Source: Labrys sedimenti
GTDB taxonomy: Bacteria > Pseudomonadota > Alphaproteobacteria > Rhizobiales > Labraceae
DNA: 64,000 bases
Assembly: GCF_034424805.1 (NCBI RefSeq)
Contig: NZ_JAXOUF010000001.1
Coordinates: 372,001-436,000, forward strand
Reading direction: 5' to 3'
The position numbers and the translations under genes were made by a program. Shown here piece after piece: positions 43,228 through 51,263 of the stretch (position 1 is the first letter of the stretch; each line of letters opens with the position of its first letter). Under the pieces are notes generated by a model. That model was not told the DNA's origin. It saw nothing but the letters and a program-made list of their open reading frames with translations, and did not search any database.

Positions 43228-44349
43228 TTAGTCGAACTCTTTCAGAAATTGGCTTACGCGGTCCAGACCCTCGCGCAGGACGGTGCTGCCATTGGCATAG
43301 CCGATGCGCAGATATCCCTCCATTTCCATGGCGCTGCCGGGCGTGAACAGCACGCCGGTACGCTCCAGCAGGCGGATGCAGAAGGCTTCCGAAGCGATGG
43401 GAAGATCGTATTTCAGGAGGGCCGTGGTGCCCGAGCGGGGCTTGATATAGCTGATCCGAGGCTCGTCCTTGACCCAGGCGTCGAGGATGGCGAGGTTGCC
43501 GCGCACGATCGAACGGCTGCGGGCCAGGACCTTGTCGCGGTTCTCCAGTGCCATGGTGGCGAAGTGATCGTCGATCATGCCGACGCTGATGGTGTTGTAG
43601 TCGCGATGGATGGAGACGGCGTGGATCAGGTCCACGGGACCTGCGATCCAGCCAAGGCGCAGGCCTGCGAGCGAATAGGCCTTGGACATGCTGGCGGTGC
43701 TGATGCCCTTCTCGTAGAGATCCGCCATGGAAGCGGTGAAGCCGTCGCCTTCCTGGTCTATGCCGCGATAGACCTCGTCGCACAGCACATAGGCGCCGCA
43801 GGCGCGGGCGATGGTGGCGATCTCCCTGAGAAAGGCCTCGTCCATCAAGGCGCCGGTCGGGTTGTTGGGATTGTTGATGGCGATCAGCTTGGTGCCGGGC
43901 AGGGCGAGGCGGCGCAGTTCTTCCAGATCGGGTAGGAAGCCGTTCTCCTCGCGCAGTTTGAGGATCTGTACGTCGGCGCCGTAGCTGGCGGGAATGGAGT
44001 AATGCTGCTGGTAGGTCGGCAGCACCGAGATCACGCGGTCACCCGGCTCGACCAGGGTTTCGTGCACGAGGGCATTGGCGCCGATGGCGCCATGGGCCAC
44101 CACGATGTTCTCGATCTTCTGGCGGGCATAGGTCGCCGCAATGGCGGCACGCAGCCGCTCGCTCCCCTCGATGGCGCCATAGGTCATCTTCATGGCCAGG
44201 AGATCGTCGAGGGCGCTCGGGGCCTTGCCGGCAATCTCCAGCAATTGCGCGATGGTGAGCGATTCGACGCAGGTTTCCGCCAGATTGTGCGAACAATGGT
44301 TCTCATACCCGTTCATCCAGATCTCGACGCCGAAATTGCGAATCTTCAT
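43228..44349 (-). CDS. Class I/II PLP-dependent aminotransferase
   Basis: This 373-residue fold-type I enzyme has the Schiff-base Lys223 in TASMSKAYSLAGLRLGW, the substrate motif NNPNNPTG (159-166), DEVYRG (191-196) and the C-terminal arginine in GYLRIGYAN. It is divergent, across 81 bp, from an XRE-cupin regulator, and two identical 12-bp boxes lie between them. That arrangement suggests regulation by an amino acid. The substrate is unknown. A longer frame upstream exists but is the mirror of the regulator gene. ATG 44349 gives a normal N-terminus. Confidence 0.88.
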   Translation of the reverse strand: MKIRNFGVEIWMNGYENHCSHNLAETCVESLTIAQLLEIAGKAPSALDDLLAMKMTYGAIEGSERLRAAIAATYARQKIENIVVAHGAIGANALVHETLVEPGDRVISVLPTYQQHYSIPASYGADVQILKLREENGFLPDLEELRRLALPGTKLIAINNPNNPTGALMDEAFLREIATIARACGAYVLCDEVYRGIDQEGDGFTASMADLYEKGISTASMSKAYSLAGLRLGWIAGPVDLIHAVSIHRDYNTISVGMIDDHFATMALENRDKVLARSRSIVRGNLAILDAWVKDEPRISYIKPRSGTTALLKYDLPIASEAFCIRLLERTGVLFTPGSAMEMEGYLRIGYANGSTVLREGLDRVSQFLKEFD

Positions 44350-44374
44350 GACCGATTGCCGCCTTGCCTGTTGC

Positions 44375-44410
44375 GCATTATATTGCCCATCCATATGTGC
44401 ATTATATTGC
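44375..44410. promoter_or_regulatory. Paired direct repeats, probable operator of the XRE-cupin regulator
   Basis: GCATTATATTGC occurs at 44375-44386 and again, identical, at 44399-44410, 24 bp apart. Each box has complementary GCA/TGC ends, so each may bind one dimer. They occupy the 81-bp gap between the divergent aminotransferase and regulator genes. Confidence 0.7.
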
Positions 44411-44430
44411 GCAGTCAAGGATGAGATGGA

Positions 44431-44973
44431 ATGGCGGATGTACTCGTCCATGTCGGGGCCAATGTCAGGCGCTTGCGCGCCGAGGCGGGATTGAGCCAAG
44501 CTGCTCTCGCCGAGGCGAGCGGCCTCAGCCGGCGACTGATCGTGGCGGTGGAGGCGGGGGACGCCAATATCTCCCTGGCCAATCTCGACCGGCTGGCCGG
44601 CGTGCTGGGCGTGGATTTCGGCGCGATCGTCCGCGATCCAGGCCAGGCCGGCAACCAGCGTGTCGACCAGCTCGGTTGGCGCGGCACCCATCCGGACAGC
44701 CATGCCGCTTTCCTGGGGGCCGCACCGGCGCGGCGGGCCGCAGAGCTGTGGAGCTGGAGCCTGGGTCCCGGCGATCGCTATGACGCGCTGCCCGATGCCG
44801 AGGGCTGGCGCGAAATGCTCTACGTCGTCGAGGGCGTGCTGATCGTCGAGACGGCCGGCGGCGGCGAGGTCGTCGCGGCCGGCGATTTCCTCATCTTCGA
44901 CAGTTCGCAATCCTATAGCTACGTCAATGCGGGGCAGGGCATCGTGCGCTTCGTGCGCAACGTGGTGTCGTGA
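44431..44973 (+). CDS. XRE-family regulator with cupin sensor domain
   Basis: This 180-residue regulator has an N-terminal XRE helix-turn-helix (about 8-66; GLSQAALAEASGLSRRLIVA) and a C-terminal cupin (about 100-178; LYVVEGVLIVETAGGGEVVA, AGDFLIFDSSQSYSYVNAG). The PuuR-like layout suggests binding of a small metabolite in the cupin. It probably controls the divergent aminotransferase and itself through the paired boxes upstream. The cupin lacks the usual HxH metal ligands. Confidence 0.9.
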   Translation: MADVLVHVGANVRRLRAEAGLSQAALAEASGLSRRLIVAVEAGDANISLANLDRLAGVLGVDFGAIVRDPGQAGNQRVDQLGWRGTHPDSHAAFLGAAPARRAAELWSWSLGPGDRYDALPDAEGWREMLYVVEGVLIVETAGGGEVVAAGDFLIFDSSQSYSYVNAGQGIVRFVRNVVS

Positions 44974-44978
44974 CGGAA

Positions 44979-45096
44979 GCGAAGAGGCGGACGAGACGTC
45001 CGCGGTCCCAGTCTCGGCGCTACCCTCGTGAACCGAACAAGGTTTGCGCAAGAACCTCCTCGGCTGGGACCGCGGACGTCTCGTCCGCCTCTTCGC
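44979..45096. repeat. Long perfect inverted repeat, 33-bp arms
   Basis: Arms 44979-45011 and 45064-45096 are perfect reverse complements over 33 bp with a 52-nt loop. Within each arm is a smaller GC palindrome (GCGGAC...GTCCGC). The element begins 6 nt after the XRE-cupin stop and ends 68 nt before the YcjX gene. It looks like a dispersed intergenic repeat (mirrored translations such as GTADVSSASS) and could terminate transcription from the regulator. Confidence 0.88.
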
Positions 45097-45163
45097 CTTT
45101 AACGGTTGTCGTTGCAGGGTTTCAGGACGAGTGCTGGAATTTTGCCGCGCTTGCCCTTAAGTG

Positions 45164-46648
45164 ATGCGGACCATGCCGCCACAAGCCTCCTCCTGGATGT
45201 CCGTGTTCGACGAAGCGCTGATTGCGGCCAAGAGTTTGGCGGGCTTTGCCGCGTCGAGCTTCAATCCAACCGTTCGCCTCGGGGTCACCGGTCTTTCGCG
45301 CGCCGGCAAGACCGTGTTCATCACCGCTTTGGTGCAGGCCCTGGTCGAGGGGGGGCGCCTGCCGGTGTTCCGTGCCCAGGCCGAGGGCCGCATTGCCGGT
45401 TCCTCGCTCTCGCCGCAGCCTGACGACACCGTGCCGCGCTTCGACTATGAAGTTCATCTGGCCGATCTGGCCGGCCCGGCCCGGCGCTGGCCCGATTCGA
45501 CGCGCCAGATCTCGGAACTGCGCCTGGTCATCGATTTCCAGTCCAATCGGCGCTTTGCCGCCGGCATGTCGCGCCTCACCCTTGATATCGTCGACTATCC
45601 CGGTGAATGGCTGCTCGATCTGCCGCTGCTCAACATGAGCTATGCCGAGTGGTCGGCACAGACGATCGCCGCCAGTCGTGAGGGATCTCGTCTGGCCATT
45701 GCCGGCCCCTGGCATGAAATGCTGGCCAGGCTCGATCCGGCGGCTCCCGAAAACGAGGCCCTGGCGCGGGAAGCCGCCGCGCTGTTCACCGCCTATCTCA
45801 AGGCCGGACGCGACGAGCGTTTCGCCCTCTCGACCCTGCCGCCGGGACGCTTCCTGCTGCCGGGCGATTTGGAGGGGTCGCCAGCCCTGACCTTCGCGCC
45901 GCTCGATCTCTCCAAGGCCGGCGATCTCAGGGCGGGTTCTCTCCACGCCATGATGGAGCGGCGCTTCGAAGCCTATAAGCACAAGATCGTGCGTCCCTTC
46001 TTCACGCATCACTTTGCCAGGCTCGACCGGCAGATCGTGCTGGTCGACGCGCTCTCCGCCCTCAATGCCGGTCCACAGGCGGTGCATGATCTCGAAACTG
46101 CGCTGACTTCGGTGCTGTCGGCCTTCCGCGTGGGCGCGAACAGCTGGTGGTCGGCGATCTTCCGGCCGCGCATCCAGAAGATCCTGTTCGCCGCGACCAA
46201 GGCCGATCATCTGCATCACACCAGCCATGACCGGCTCGAGGCGATCCTGCGCAAGATGGCGGATGGCGCCATCGGCCGGGCGGCCTTTTCGGGCGCCAGC
46301 GTGGATGTGGTCGCGCTCGCCTCCATCCGTGCCACCAGGGAGGCCAGCGTCAAGCAGGGGCGGGAAAACCTGCCTTGCATCATCGGCACGCCCATGGCTG
46401 GCGAGCGCTCCGGCGATGAGGTCTTCGACGGCGAGGCCGAGATCGCCGTGTTCCCGGGCGAACTGCCCGAGGATCCCAATACCGTGTTTTCGGGCACCGG
46501 CTTCAACGGCCTCGAAAATCTGCGCGAAGGCGGGGTCGACTACCGTTTCATCCGCTTCCGTCCGCCCAGACTGGAAGATGGCCAGATCTTTCCCCATATT
46601 CGCCTGGACCGGGCGCTCGAATTCCTGATCGGCGACAAACTGGCGTGA
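45164..46648 (+). CDS. ycjX: YcjX-family P-loop NTPase (DUF463)
   Basis: This protein of about 494 residues is a stress-associated GTPase-like protein. The P-loop GLSRAGKT is at 43-50, and LTLDIVDYPGEWLLDLPLL and FAATKADHLHHTSHDRLEA are further landmarks. In other proteobacteria ycjX is paired with the membrane protein gene ycjF, as here (4-nt gap). The start is uncertain: GTG 45161, ATG 45164, 45173 or 45197 are all in frame and none has a strong ribosome binding site; 45197 would give the usual short lead before the P-loop. Confidence 0.9.
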   Translation: MRTMPPQASSWMSVFDEALIAAKSLAGFAASSFNPTVRLGVTGLSRAGKTVFITALVQALVEGGRLPVFRAQAEGRIAGSSLSPQPDDTVPRFDYEVHLADLAGPARRWPDSTRQISELRLVIDFQSNRRFAAGMSRLTLDIVDYPGEWLLDLPLLNMSYAEWSAQTIAASREGSRLAIAGPWHEMLARLDPAAPENEALAREAAALFTAYLKAGRDERFALSTLPPGRFLLPGDLEGSPALTFAPLDLSKAGDLRAGSLHAMMERRFEAYKHKIVRPFFTHHFARLDRQIVLVDALSALNAGPQAVHDLETALTSVLSAFRVGANSWWSAIFRPRIQKILFAATKADHLHHTSHDRLEAILRKMADGAIGRAAFSGASVDVVALASIRATREASVKQGRENLPCIIGTPMAGERSGDEVFDGEAEIAVFPGELPEDPNTVFSGTGFNGLENLREGGVDYRFIRFRPPRLEDGQIFPHIRLDRALEFLIGDKLA

Positions 46649-46652
46649 GCGA

Positions 46653-47678
46653 ATGAATACGGAACCCCGCAAGCCGCGTGCCTTCCGCCTCGACGATCCC
46701 AATGTAGTGATGGCCGATACGCCGGTTGCGGCGGCGATGCGGCGCGGCCATGTGGTGGTGACGCCCGAACCGGAGGCTTTCGAGCAAGAGGCCGCCGAAG
46801 TCGCGCCGCAGCGGCCTCGCCGTTCGCGCTGGGGCACCTTGTTCTGGTCGGCCGTGGGCGGGCTGGTTTCCCTCGCCATCGGCCTGTCGCTGACCAAGCT
46901 GATCGATGACCTCTTCTCCTATGCCGGCTGGCTGGGCTGGCTCGGCGCCGCCCTGACCGGGCTGGCGGTGCTGGCTTTTGCCGTTATCGCCATCCGGGAG
47001 GTCATCGGCCTGATGCGCCTGTCGCGCATCGAGCATCTGCACGATCGGGCATTGCTGGCCATTGCCAAGGATGACCGGGATGCGGCGCGCGGCCTGTCGC
47101 GCGATCTCGTCAAGCTCTATGCCGCCAATCCTCGCATGGCCAGGGCTCGCGCCGCAGTGGAAGCGGCCGCCGGCGATATCGTCGACGGTGCGGATTTGAT
47201 CAGGGTCACCGAGCGCGAACTGATGGGACCGCTCGACGCGGAAGCCCAGCGCATCATTGCCGATGCGGCCAAGCGGGTGTCGCTGGTCACCGCCGTCAGC
47301 CCGCGTGCCCTGGTCGACATGTTTTTCGTGGGCGCGGAGACGCTGCGCGTGATCCGGCGGCTCGCGACCCTCTATGGCGGGCGTCCGGGCGGACTGGGCA
47401 TGATGCGCCTCCTGCGCCATGCGCTCGGCAATCTTGCCATCACCGGCGGCATGGCTGCCGGTGATTCCCTCATCAGCCAGGCTCTCGGCCACGGCCTGGC
47501 CTCGCGCATATCGGCCAAGCTGGGGGAAGGCGTCCTGAACGGCATCCTGACCGCGCGCCTCGGGCTTGCGGCCATGATGGCGAGCAGGCCGATGCCCTTC
47601 GACGCCTTGCCGAGGCCGGGCGTGACGGACGTCGCCGGAGGCCTCATTCTAAAGGGCAAGGAGGACACGGCCGGCTAA
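46653..47678 (+). CDS. ycjF: YcjF-family membrane protein (TIGR01620/DUF697)
   Basis: This 341-residue inner-membrane protein has a charged N-terminus (PRKPRAFRLDDPNVVMADTP) and two adjacent membrane helices (about 62-82 and 91-112). A DUF697-like C-terminal half follows (SLVTAVSPRALVDMFFVGAE, GGRPGGLGMMRLLRHALGNL). It is the usual partner of YcjX, translated 4 nt after it. The pair is linked to envelope or phage-shock stress in enteric bacteria; the role in alphaproteobacteria is not known to me. Confidence 0.9.
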   Translation: MNTEPRKPRAFRLDDPNVVMADTPVAAAMRRGHVVVTPEPEAFEQEAAEVAPQRPRRSRWGTLFWSAVGGLVSLAIGLSLTKLIDDLFSYAGWLGWLGAALTGLAVLAFAVIAIREVIGLMRLSRIEHLHDRALLAIAKDDRDAARGLSRDLVKLYAANPRMARARAAVEAAAGDIVDGADLIRVTERELMGPLDAEAQRIIADAAKRVSLVTAVSPRALVDMFFVGAETLRVIRRLATLYGGRPGGLGMMRLLRHALGNLAITGGMAAGDSLISQALGHGLASRISAKLGEGVLNGILTARLGLAAMMASRPMPFDALPRPGVTDVAGGLILKGKEDTAG

Positions 47679-47793
47679 GCCATGTGCACAACTTTATCGT
47701 TTTCAACGAATCGGTGACAACGAAGATCATTGTCGTGGCGCGTCACTGAGACTATAGACCTCTCGCCCAGTAGCGGAGTGTTGGGATTCTTAC

Positions 47794-48213
47794 ATGACTT
47801 CATTGAGTGTAGATACCAATTATCGGCCGACTGACGACGAGCCTTTCATGAACGAGCGTCAGCGGGACTATTTCCGGCGCAAGCTCAATGCCTGGAAGCT
47901 CGACATCCTGCGCGAAGCGCAGGATACCATCGCCAATCTGCAGGCCGAGAACGAGAACCACCCCGATCTAGCCGATCGTGCCTCTTCGGAAACGGATCGT
48001 GCCATCGAATTGCGGGCCCGGGATCGTCAGCGCAAGCTGATCTCCAAGATCGAGGCGGCACTTGCCCGCATCGAGGACGGGTCCTACGGCTTTTGCGAGG
48101 AAACGGGTGAACCGATCTCGCTCAAGCGTCTCGATGCCAGGCCGATCGCGACCTTGTCGCTGGAAGCCCAGGAGCGGCACGAGCGCCGTGAGCGCGTCTA
48201 TCGCGACGACTAG
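47794..48213 (+). CDS. dksA: RNA polymerase-binding transcription factor DksA, single-cysteine form
   Basis: This 139-residue DksA works with ppGpp to adjust transcription on starvation. The coiled-coil tip has the functional DxxDxA motif (DLADRASSETD) and the conserved ELRARDRQRKLISKIEAAL follows. The zinc-finger region retains one of four cysteines: GFCEETGEP in place of YCESCG, and ATLSLEAQE in place of DLCIDC. So no zinc site can form. The same single-Cys type is known from Rhodobacter and is functional there. A strong terminator follows. Its stop is the TAG of a TAGAGC motif. Confidence 0.94.
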   Translation: MTSLSVDTNYRPTDDEPFMNERQRDYFRRKLNAWKLDILREAQDTIANLQAENENHPDLADRASSETDRAIELRARDRQRKLISKIEAALARIEDGSYGFCEETGEPISLKRLDARPIATLSLEAQERHERRERVYRDD

Positions 48214-48520
48214 AGCCTTTGCGACTTGGTGAGGCCCACCGAGACACGCAGGGTTTGTCGAAGCGAGGAGGTGGAACTGGGAAGCGTTTCCAAAGAACGC
48301 GCCTGGCTCCGGAGATCTTTGACGACTGCCGGCCTTCCCAGCCCCATCGAGAGATGGAGTTGAGAAGGCCGGCATTTTTGTTTCGGCGAGTCCTGCGGAC
48401 CGGCGCTCCCTGAAGCATTTTGCGATTTGGTGGCATCACCGGGAATTGCAAAGACGCATGGGAACAGGGCGTTGGAGCAAACGCCTCCATGCTCGAACAC
48501 GCTTTGCCCCAGGCGATTCC
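48214..48520. other. Intergenic region with terminator and repeat remnants
   Basis: This 307-bp gap holds the dksA terminator (48327-48383) and short stretches (TTTGCGACTTGGTG at 48220, TTTTGCGATTTGGTGG at 48418) that resemble the second hairpin of the 104-bp repeat. The promoter of the copper operon should lie in 48384-48520. No gene is seen. Confidence 0.5.
48327..48383 (+). terminator. Rho-independent terminator downstream of dksA
   Basis: A perfect 11-bp stem (TGCCGGCCTTC / GAAGGCCGGCA) encloses a 26-nt loop and is followed by TTTTTGTTT, about 115 nt after the dksA stop. Confidence 0.9.
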
Positions 48521-48949
48521 ATGCGCCATGGCGCCGCCTTGACTTTCGGCAGTGGCTCGGCTGCATATGCGGCCATGGTCCTGTCCCGCCATCTCCCATT
48601 GCTGCGGCAATGCCTGGCCGCCTTGCTTGCCCTTGGGCTGATGCTCAACGGCATGGGCGGTTCGCTCGCGAGCGAGGAGGAGCGGGGAGGCAACGCGACC
48701 GTCGTCATTGCCGGCACGATCGTCACCGTGTGCCAATTCGGCGATGCGGATGCCGGCGGCAAGGCCCATGGCGGCCATTCCTGTGATCAGTGTGCACTTC
48801 GTCTGGCGCCGGCTCTGCCGCAGGTCTTGGCGGTCGCCAGCATCGTCCGCTTTCCGCGGATCGTCAGGCTCCGCGCCTCGCAGGACTTTTTCGCGACGAT
48901 CCGGCAGGATCACAGGCCCACCTGGCCACGCGGACCGCCGACAGGCTGA
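48521..48949 (+). CDS. DUF2946-like small protein at head of copper-delivery operon
   Basis: This protein of about 142 residues has a hydrophobic segment (QCLAALLALGLMLNGMGGSL) ending in a likely signal or anchor. A mature part containing HGGHSCDQCALRLAPALP, a His/Cys cluster able to bind metal, follows. That pattern and position fit DUF2946-type proteins found with copper genes. ATG 48521 is chosen; ATG 48575 would start right at the signal segment. It is the first of four genes ending with cytochrome c. Its family is less certain than those of its neighbours. Confidence 0.65.
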   Translation: MRHGAALTFGSGSAAYAAMVLSRHLPLLRQCLAALLALGLMLNGMGGSLASEEERGGNATVVIAGTIVTVCQFGDADAGGKAHGGHSCDQCALRLAPALPQVLAVASIVRFPRIVRLRASQDFFATIRQDHRPTWPRGPPTG

Positions 48950-49020
48950 ACGGTTCACCGCCTTCACCCTTCCTTCCCCGCAGCCTGTGCAAGGCTGCTC
49001 GATTCCGTTCAGGTTTTTCC

Positions 49021-49506
49021 ATGAAACTCGTCCCGTTTTTCGGTGCTTTCGCGCTCGCCTCCACGCTCGCCACTGCCGCCTTCGCCCATGACTACAAAGC
49101 CGGCACGCTCCAGATCGCCCATCCCTGGACCAGGGCCACGCCGCAGGGGGCACCGGTGGCAGGCGGCTATACCGTCATCGAGAACACCGGCGATCAGCCC
49201 GACAAGCTGATCGGCGGCAGCTTCTCGGTTTCCTCCGGCTTTTCGATCCACCAGATGTCGAACCAGGATGGCGTCATGAAGATGGCGCCCGTCGAGGGCG
49301 GGCTTGAAATTCCTGCCCACGGCAAGGTTGAACTCAGCCCGTCATCCTTCCATCTGATGTTCACCGGGCTCAAGCAGCAGCTCAAGCCCAACCAGTCCAT
49401 CGACGGCACGCTGGTGTTCGAGAAAGCCGGCACGGTGCCGGTGAAGTTCAAGGTCGAGGCCATCGGTGCCAAGCAGCCGGCCGAAGCCGACCACAGCAAC
49501 CATTGA
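49021..49506 (+). CDS. Periplasmic copper chaperone PCu(A)C
   Basis: This 161-residue exported protein has a signal peptide (MKLVPFFGAFALASTLATAA, cleaved at AFA-H). The Cu(I) site is made of H77/M79 (SIHQMS) and H111/M113 (SFHLMF), with M86/M88 nearby, the H(M)x10Mx21HxM pattern. It delivers copper to the Cu(A) or Cu(B) centre of cytochrome oxidase together with SCO1. The protein ends in a His-containing tail (ADHSNH). It lies between the DUF2946-like gene and the SCO1 gene. Confidence 0.94.
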   Translation: MKLVPFFGAFALASTLATAAFAHDYKAGTLQIAHPWTRATPQGAPVAGGYTVIENTGDQPDKLIGGSFSVSSGFSIHQMSNQDGVMKMAPVEGGLEIPAHGKVELSPSSFHLMFTGLKQQLKPNQSIDGTLVFEKAGTVPVKFKVEAIGAKQPAEADHSNH

Positions 49507-49520
49507 GGCGGGAGGTGTTC

Positions 49521-50117
49521 ATGACCCTCAAATCCAATCGTCTCCAACTGGTGGTTCTGGTTGCTCTGCTCGCCGTGCTGGCGGCCGCCGGCGTGCTCGC
49601 CCTGCAGAGCATGGGCGGCAAGCCGACGGCCCAATCCAGCTTCATCGGCGGTGATTTCAGCCTGACCAACCAGGACGGCAAGCCGGTGACGCAGGCTACT
49701 TTCCTGGGCAAGCCGACGGCCTATTTCTTCGGATACACCAACTGTCCGGATGCCTGCCCGACCACGCTGACCGACATGACCGACCGCCTCAAGGCGCTCG
49801 GGCCGGACGGGGACAAGTTCAACGTCGTCTTCGTCTCGGTAGATCCGGCACGCGATACGCCGCAACTGCTCAAGACCTATCTGGAGAGCTTCGATCCGCG
49901 TATCACGGCCGCCACCGGCACGCCCGAGCAGGTTGCCGACATCATCAAGAAGTTCCGCGTCTACGCCAAGAAGGTCGGGGAGGGGGACGGCTACACCTTC
50001 GACCATTCCACCGCGGTCTACATGATGAACGCCAAGGGTGAACTGGTGACGCTGATCGACTACCAGGCGCCTCGTGAGGAGGCGTTGGAAAAGATGCGCC
50101 GCGCGCTCGCCTCGTGA
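49521..50117 (+). CDS. SCO1/SenC copper metallochaperone
   Basis: This 198-residue protein is anchored by one N-terminal helix (about 8-28) with a thioredoxin-fold domain in the periplasm. The copper/redox site is C75-x3-C79 (TNCPDACP) with H162 (FDHSTAVY). It helps to metallate the Cu(A) site of cytochrome c oxidase. GGGAGG stands 6 nt before ATG 49521. The gene follows PCu(A)C by 14 nt and its stop overlaps the start of the cytochrome c gene. Confidence 0.94.
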   Translation: MTLKSNRLQLVVLVALLAVLAAAGVLALQSMGGKPTAQSSFIGGDFSLTNQDGKPVTQATFLGKPTAYFFGYTNCPDACPTTLTDMTDRLKALGPDGDKFNVVFVSVDPARDTPQLLKTYLESFDPRITAATGTPEQVADIIKKFRVYAKKVGEGDGYTFDHSTAVYMMNAKGELVTLIDYQAPREEALEKMRRALAS

Positions 50118-50560
50118 GCAGGATTGTCTGGTTCGGCCTGGCCGCGGCACTCGGTGGTGTCGCGGTCGGGACCTTCATTGCCTTGCGCTCCGTCGGCGAG
50201 GTCGCGTCGCCTCCGCCGCCCACCCAGGCCGTTGCCGATATCAGACCGCCGGAGGCGACCTTCGAGCCGGTGTTCGAACCCTGCGCCCACTGCCACCAGA
50301 TCGGGCGCGGGGCGCGTTCTGCCACCGGGCCGCTCCTTCAGGGGCTCGGGGGCCGCAAGGCCGGCACGCTGCCGGGCTATCCGTTCTCGCCGGCCATGCA
50401 GGCGAGCGGCCTGACCTGGGACGCCGCAACGCTCGATCGCTTCATCGCGGCACCCCAGGCCGTGGTGCCGGGCACGCGGATGATCTATGCCGGAATGGAC
50501 GATGTCGATCGGCGCAGGGCTCTGGTCGAGTTCATTCTGAAAGCCGGCTCGGGCTCCTGA
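50114..50560 (+). CDS. Membrane-anchored class I cytochrome c
   Basis: This 148-residue protein has an N-terminal membrane anchor or uncleaved signal (VWFGLAAALGGVAVGTFIAL) and one haem c site, CAHCH at 57-61. The fold includes GRGARSATGPLLQGLGGRKAG and PGTRMIYAGMDDVDRRRALV, which supplies the likely axial methionine. It starts with GTG overlapping the SCO1 stop (GTGA), so it is translationally coupled to copper insertion. It may pass electrons to an oxidase. Confidence 0.92.
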   Translation: MSRIVWFGLAAALGGVAVGTFIALRSVGEVASPPPPTQAVADIRPPEATFEPVFEPCAHCHQIGRGARSATGPLLQGLGGRKAGTLPGYPFSPAMQASGLTWDAATLDRFIAAPQAVVPGTRMIYAGMDDVDRRRALVEFILKAGSGS

Positions 50561-50726
50561 GGGCTCGATCCGTAAATCGATTCACCGAATGGTTGCATTT
50601 GAACCAGCCCCTTGCGCGATGGGCGTGCAGACGCCATCATCATGGACGGGGCTGGTCGTCCCTTGTCGGGATTCTCCCCCAAGATCAAGACGCTGCAGGC
50701 GCACGTTCAGTCTGAGGAGAGTACCC

Positions 50727-51155
50727 ATGACCGTTGCACAGATCCTGAAGGGCAAGGGCCGCGACATTGTCGCTCTGTCGCCGGACGCCACCATTGCCGA
50801 TGCTTCCCGGATGCTCGCCGAAAAGCGCATCGGCGCAGTATTGATCACCAACAAGAACGGCAGCATCGCCGGCATCCTGTCGGAGCGCGATATCGTGCGC
50901 GCACTGGCCAAGGCCTCGGCCGAGGGGTTCGAACATCCCGTGTCCAAGCATATGACGGCCAAGGTAGAAACCGTTCACGAGCAGGACACCATTCCCCACA
51001 TCATGGAGAGGATGACGGCCGGCAAATTCCGTCATATGCCGGTGGTCGAAAATGGCCTGCCAGTCGGCATCGTCTCGATCGGTGACGTGGTGAAGTTCCG
51101 CTTGGCCGAAATGGAGGCGGAAGCCAAGGCGATGCGTGAATATATTACGGCCTGA
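50727..51155 (+). CDS. Twin-CBS-domain protein
   Basis: This 142-residue protein consists of two CBS motifs (one Bateman module) and little else: IVALSPDATIADASRMLAEK followed by GILSERDIVRAL, and TVHEQDTIPHIMERMTAGKF followed by GIVSIGDVVKFRL. Such modules bind adenosine nucleotides; stand-alone versions in rhizobia are of unknown target. GAGGAGAG precedes ATG 50727. It is monocistronic. Confidence 0.93.
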   Translation: MTVAQILKGKGRDIVALSPDATIADASRMLAEKRIGAVLITNKNGSIAGILSERDIVRALAKASAEGFEHPVSKHMTAKVETVHEQDTIPHIMERMTAGKFRHMPVVENGLPVGIVSIGDVVKFRLAEMEAEAKAMREYITA

Positions 51156-51263
51156 TCTTAAAGTGTTTTATGAGCCGGCGCCGTTGCATGTAGCAAAGGC
51201 GCGATGGCGTAAGAAGTCAGGGTAGAGAGCGTTCCGGCGTGGACGCGCTTTGCTCCGGGAGTG

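Noticed and set aside
44350..45051. Upstream extension of the aminotransferase frame to 607 codons
   Set aside because: It runs through the operator region and antisense to the XRE-cupin gene; the aminotransferase N-terminus is normal at 44349.
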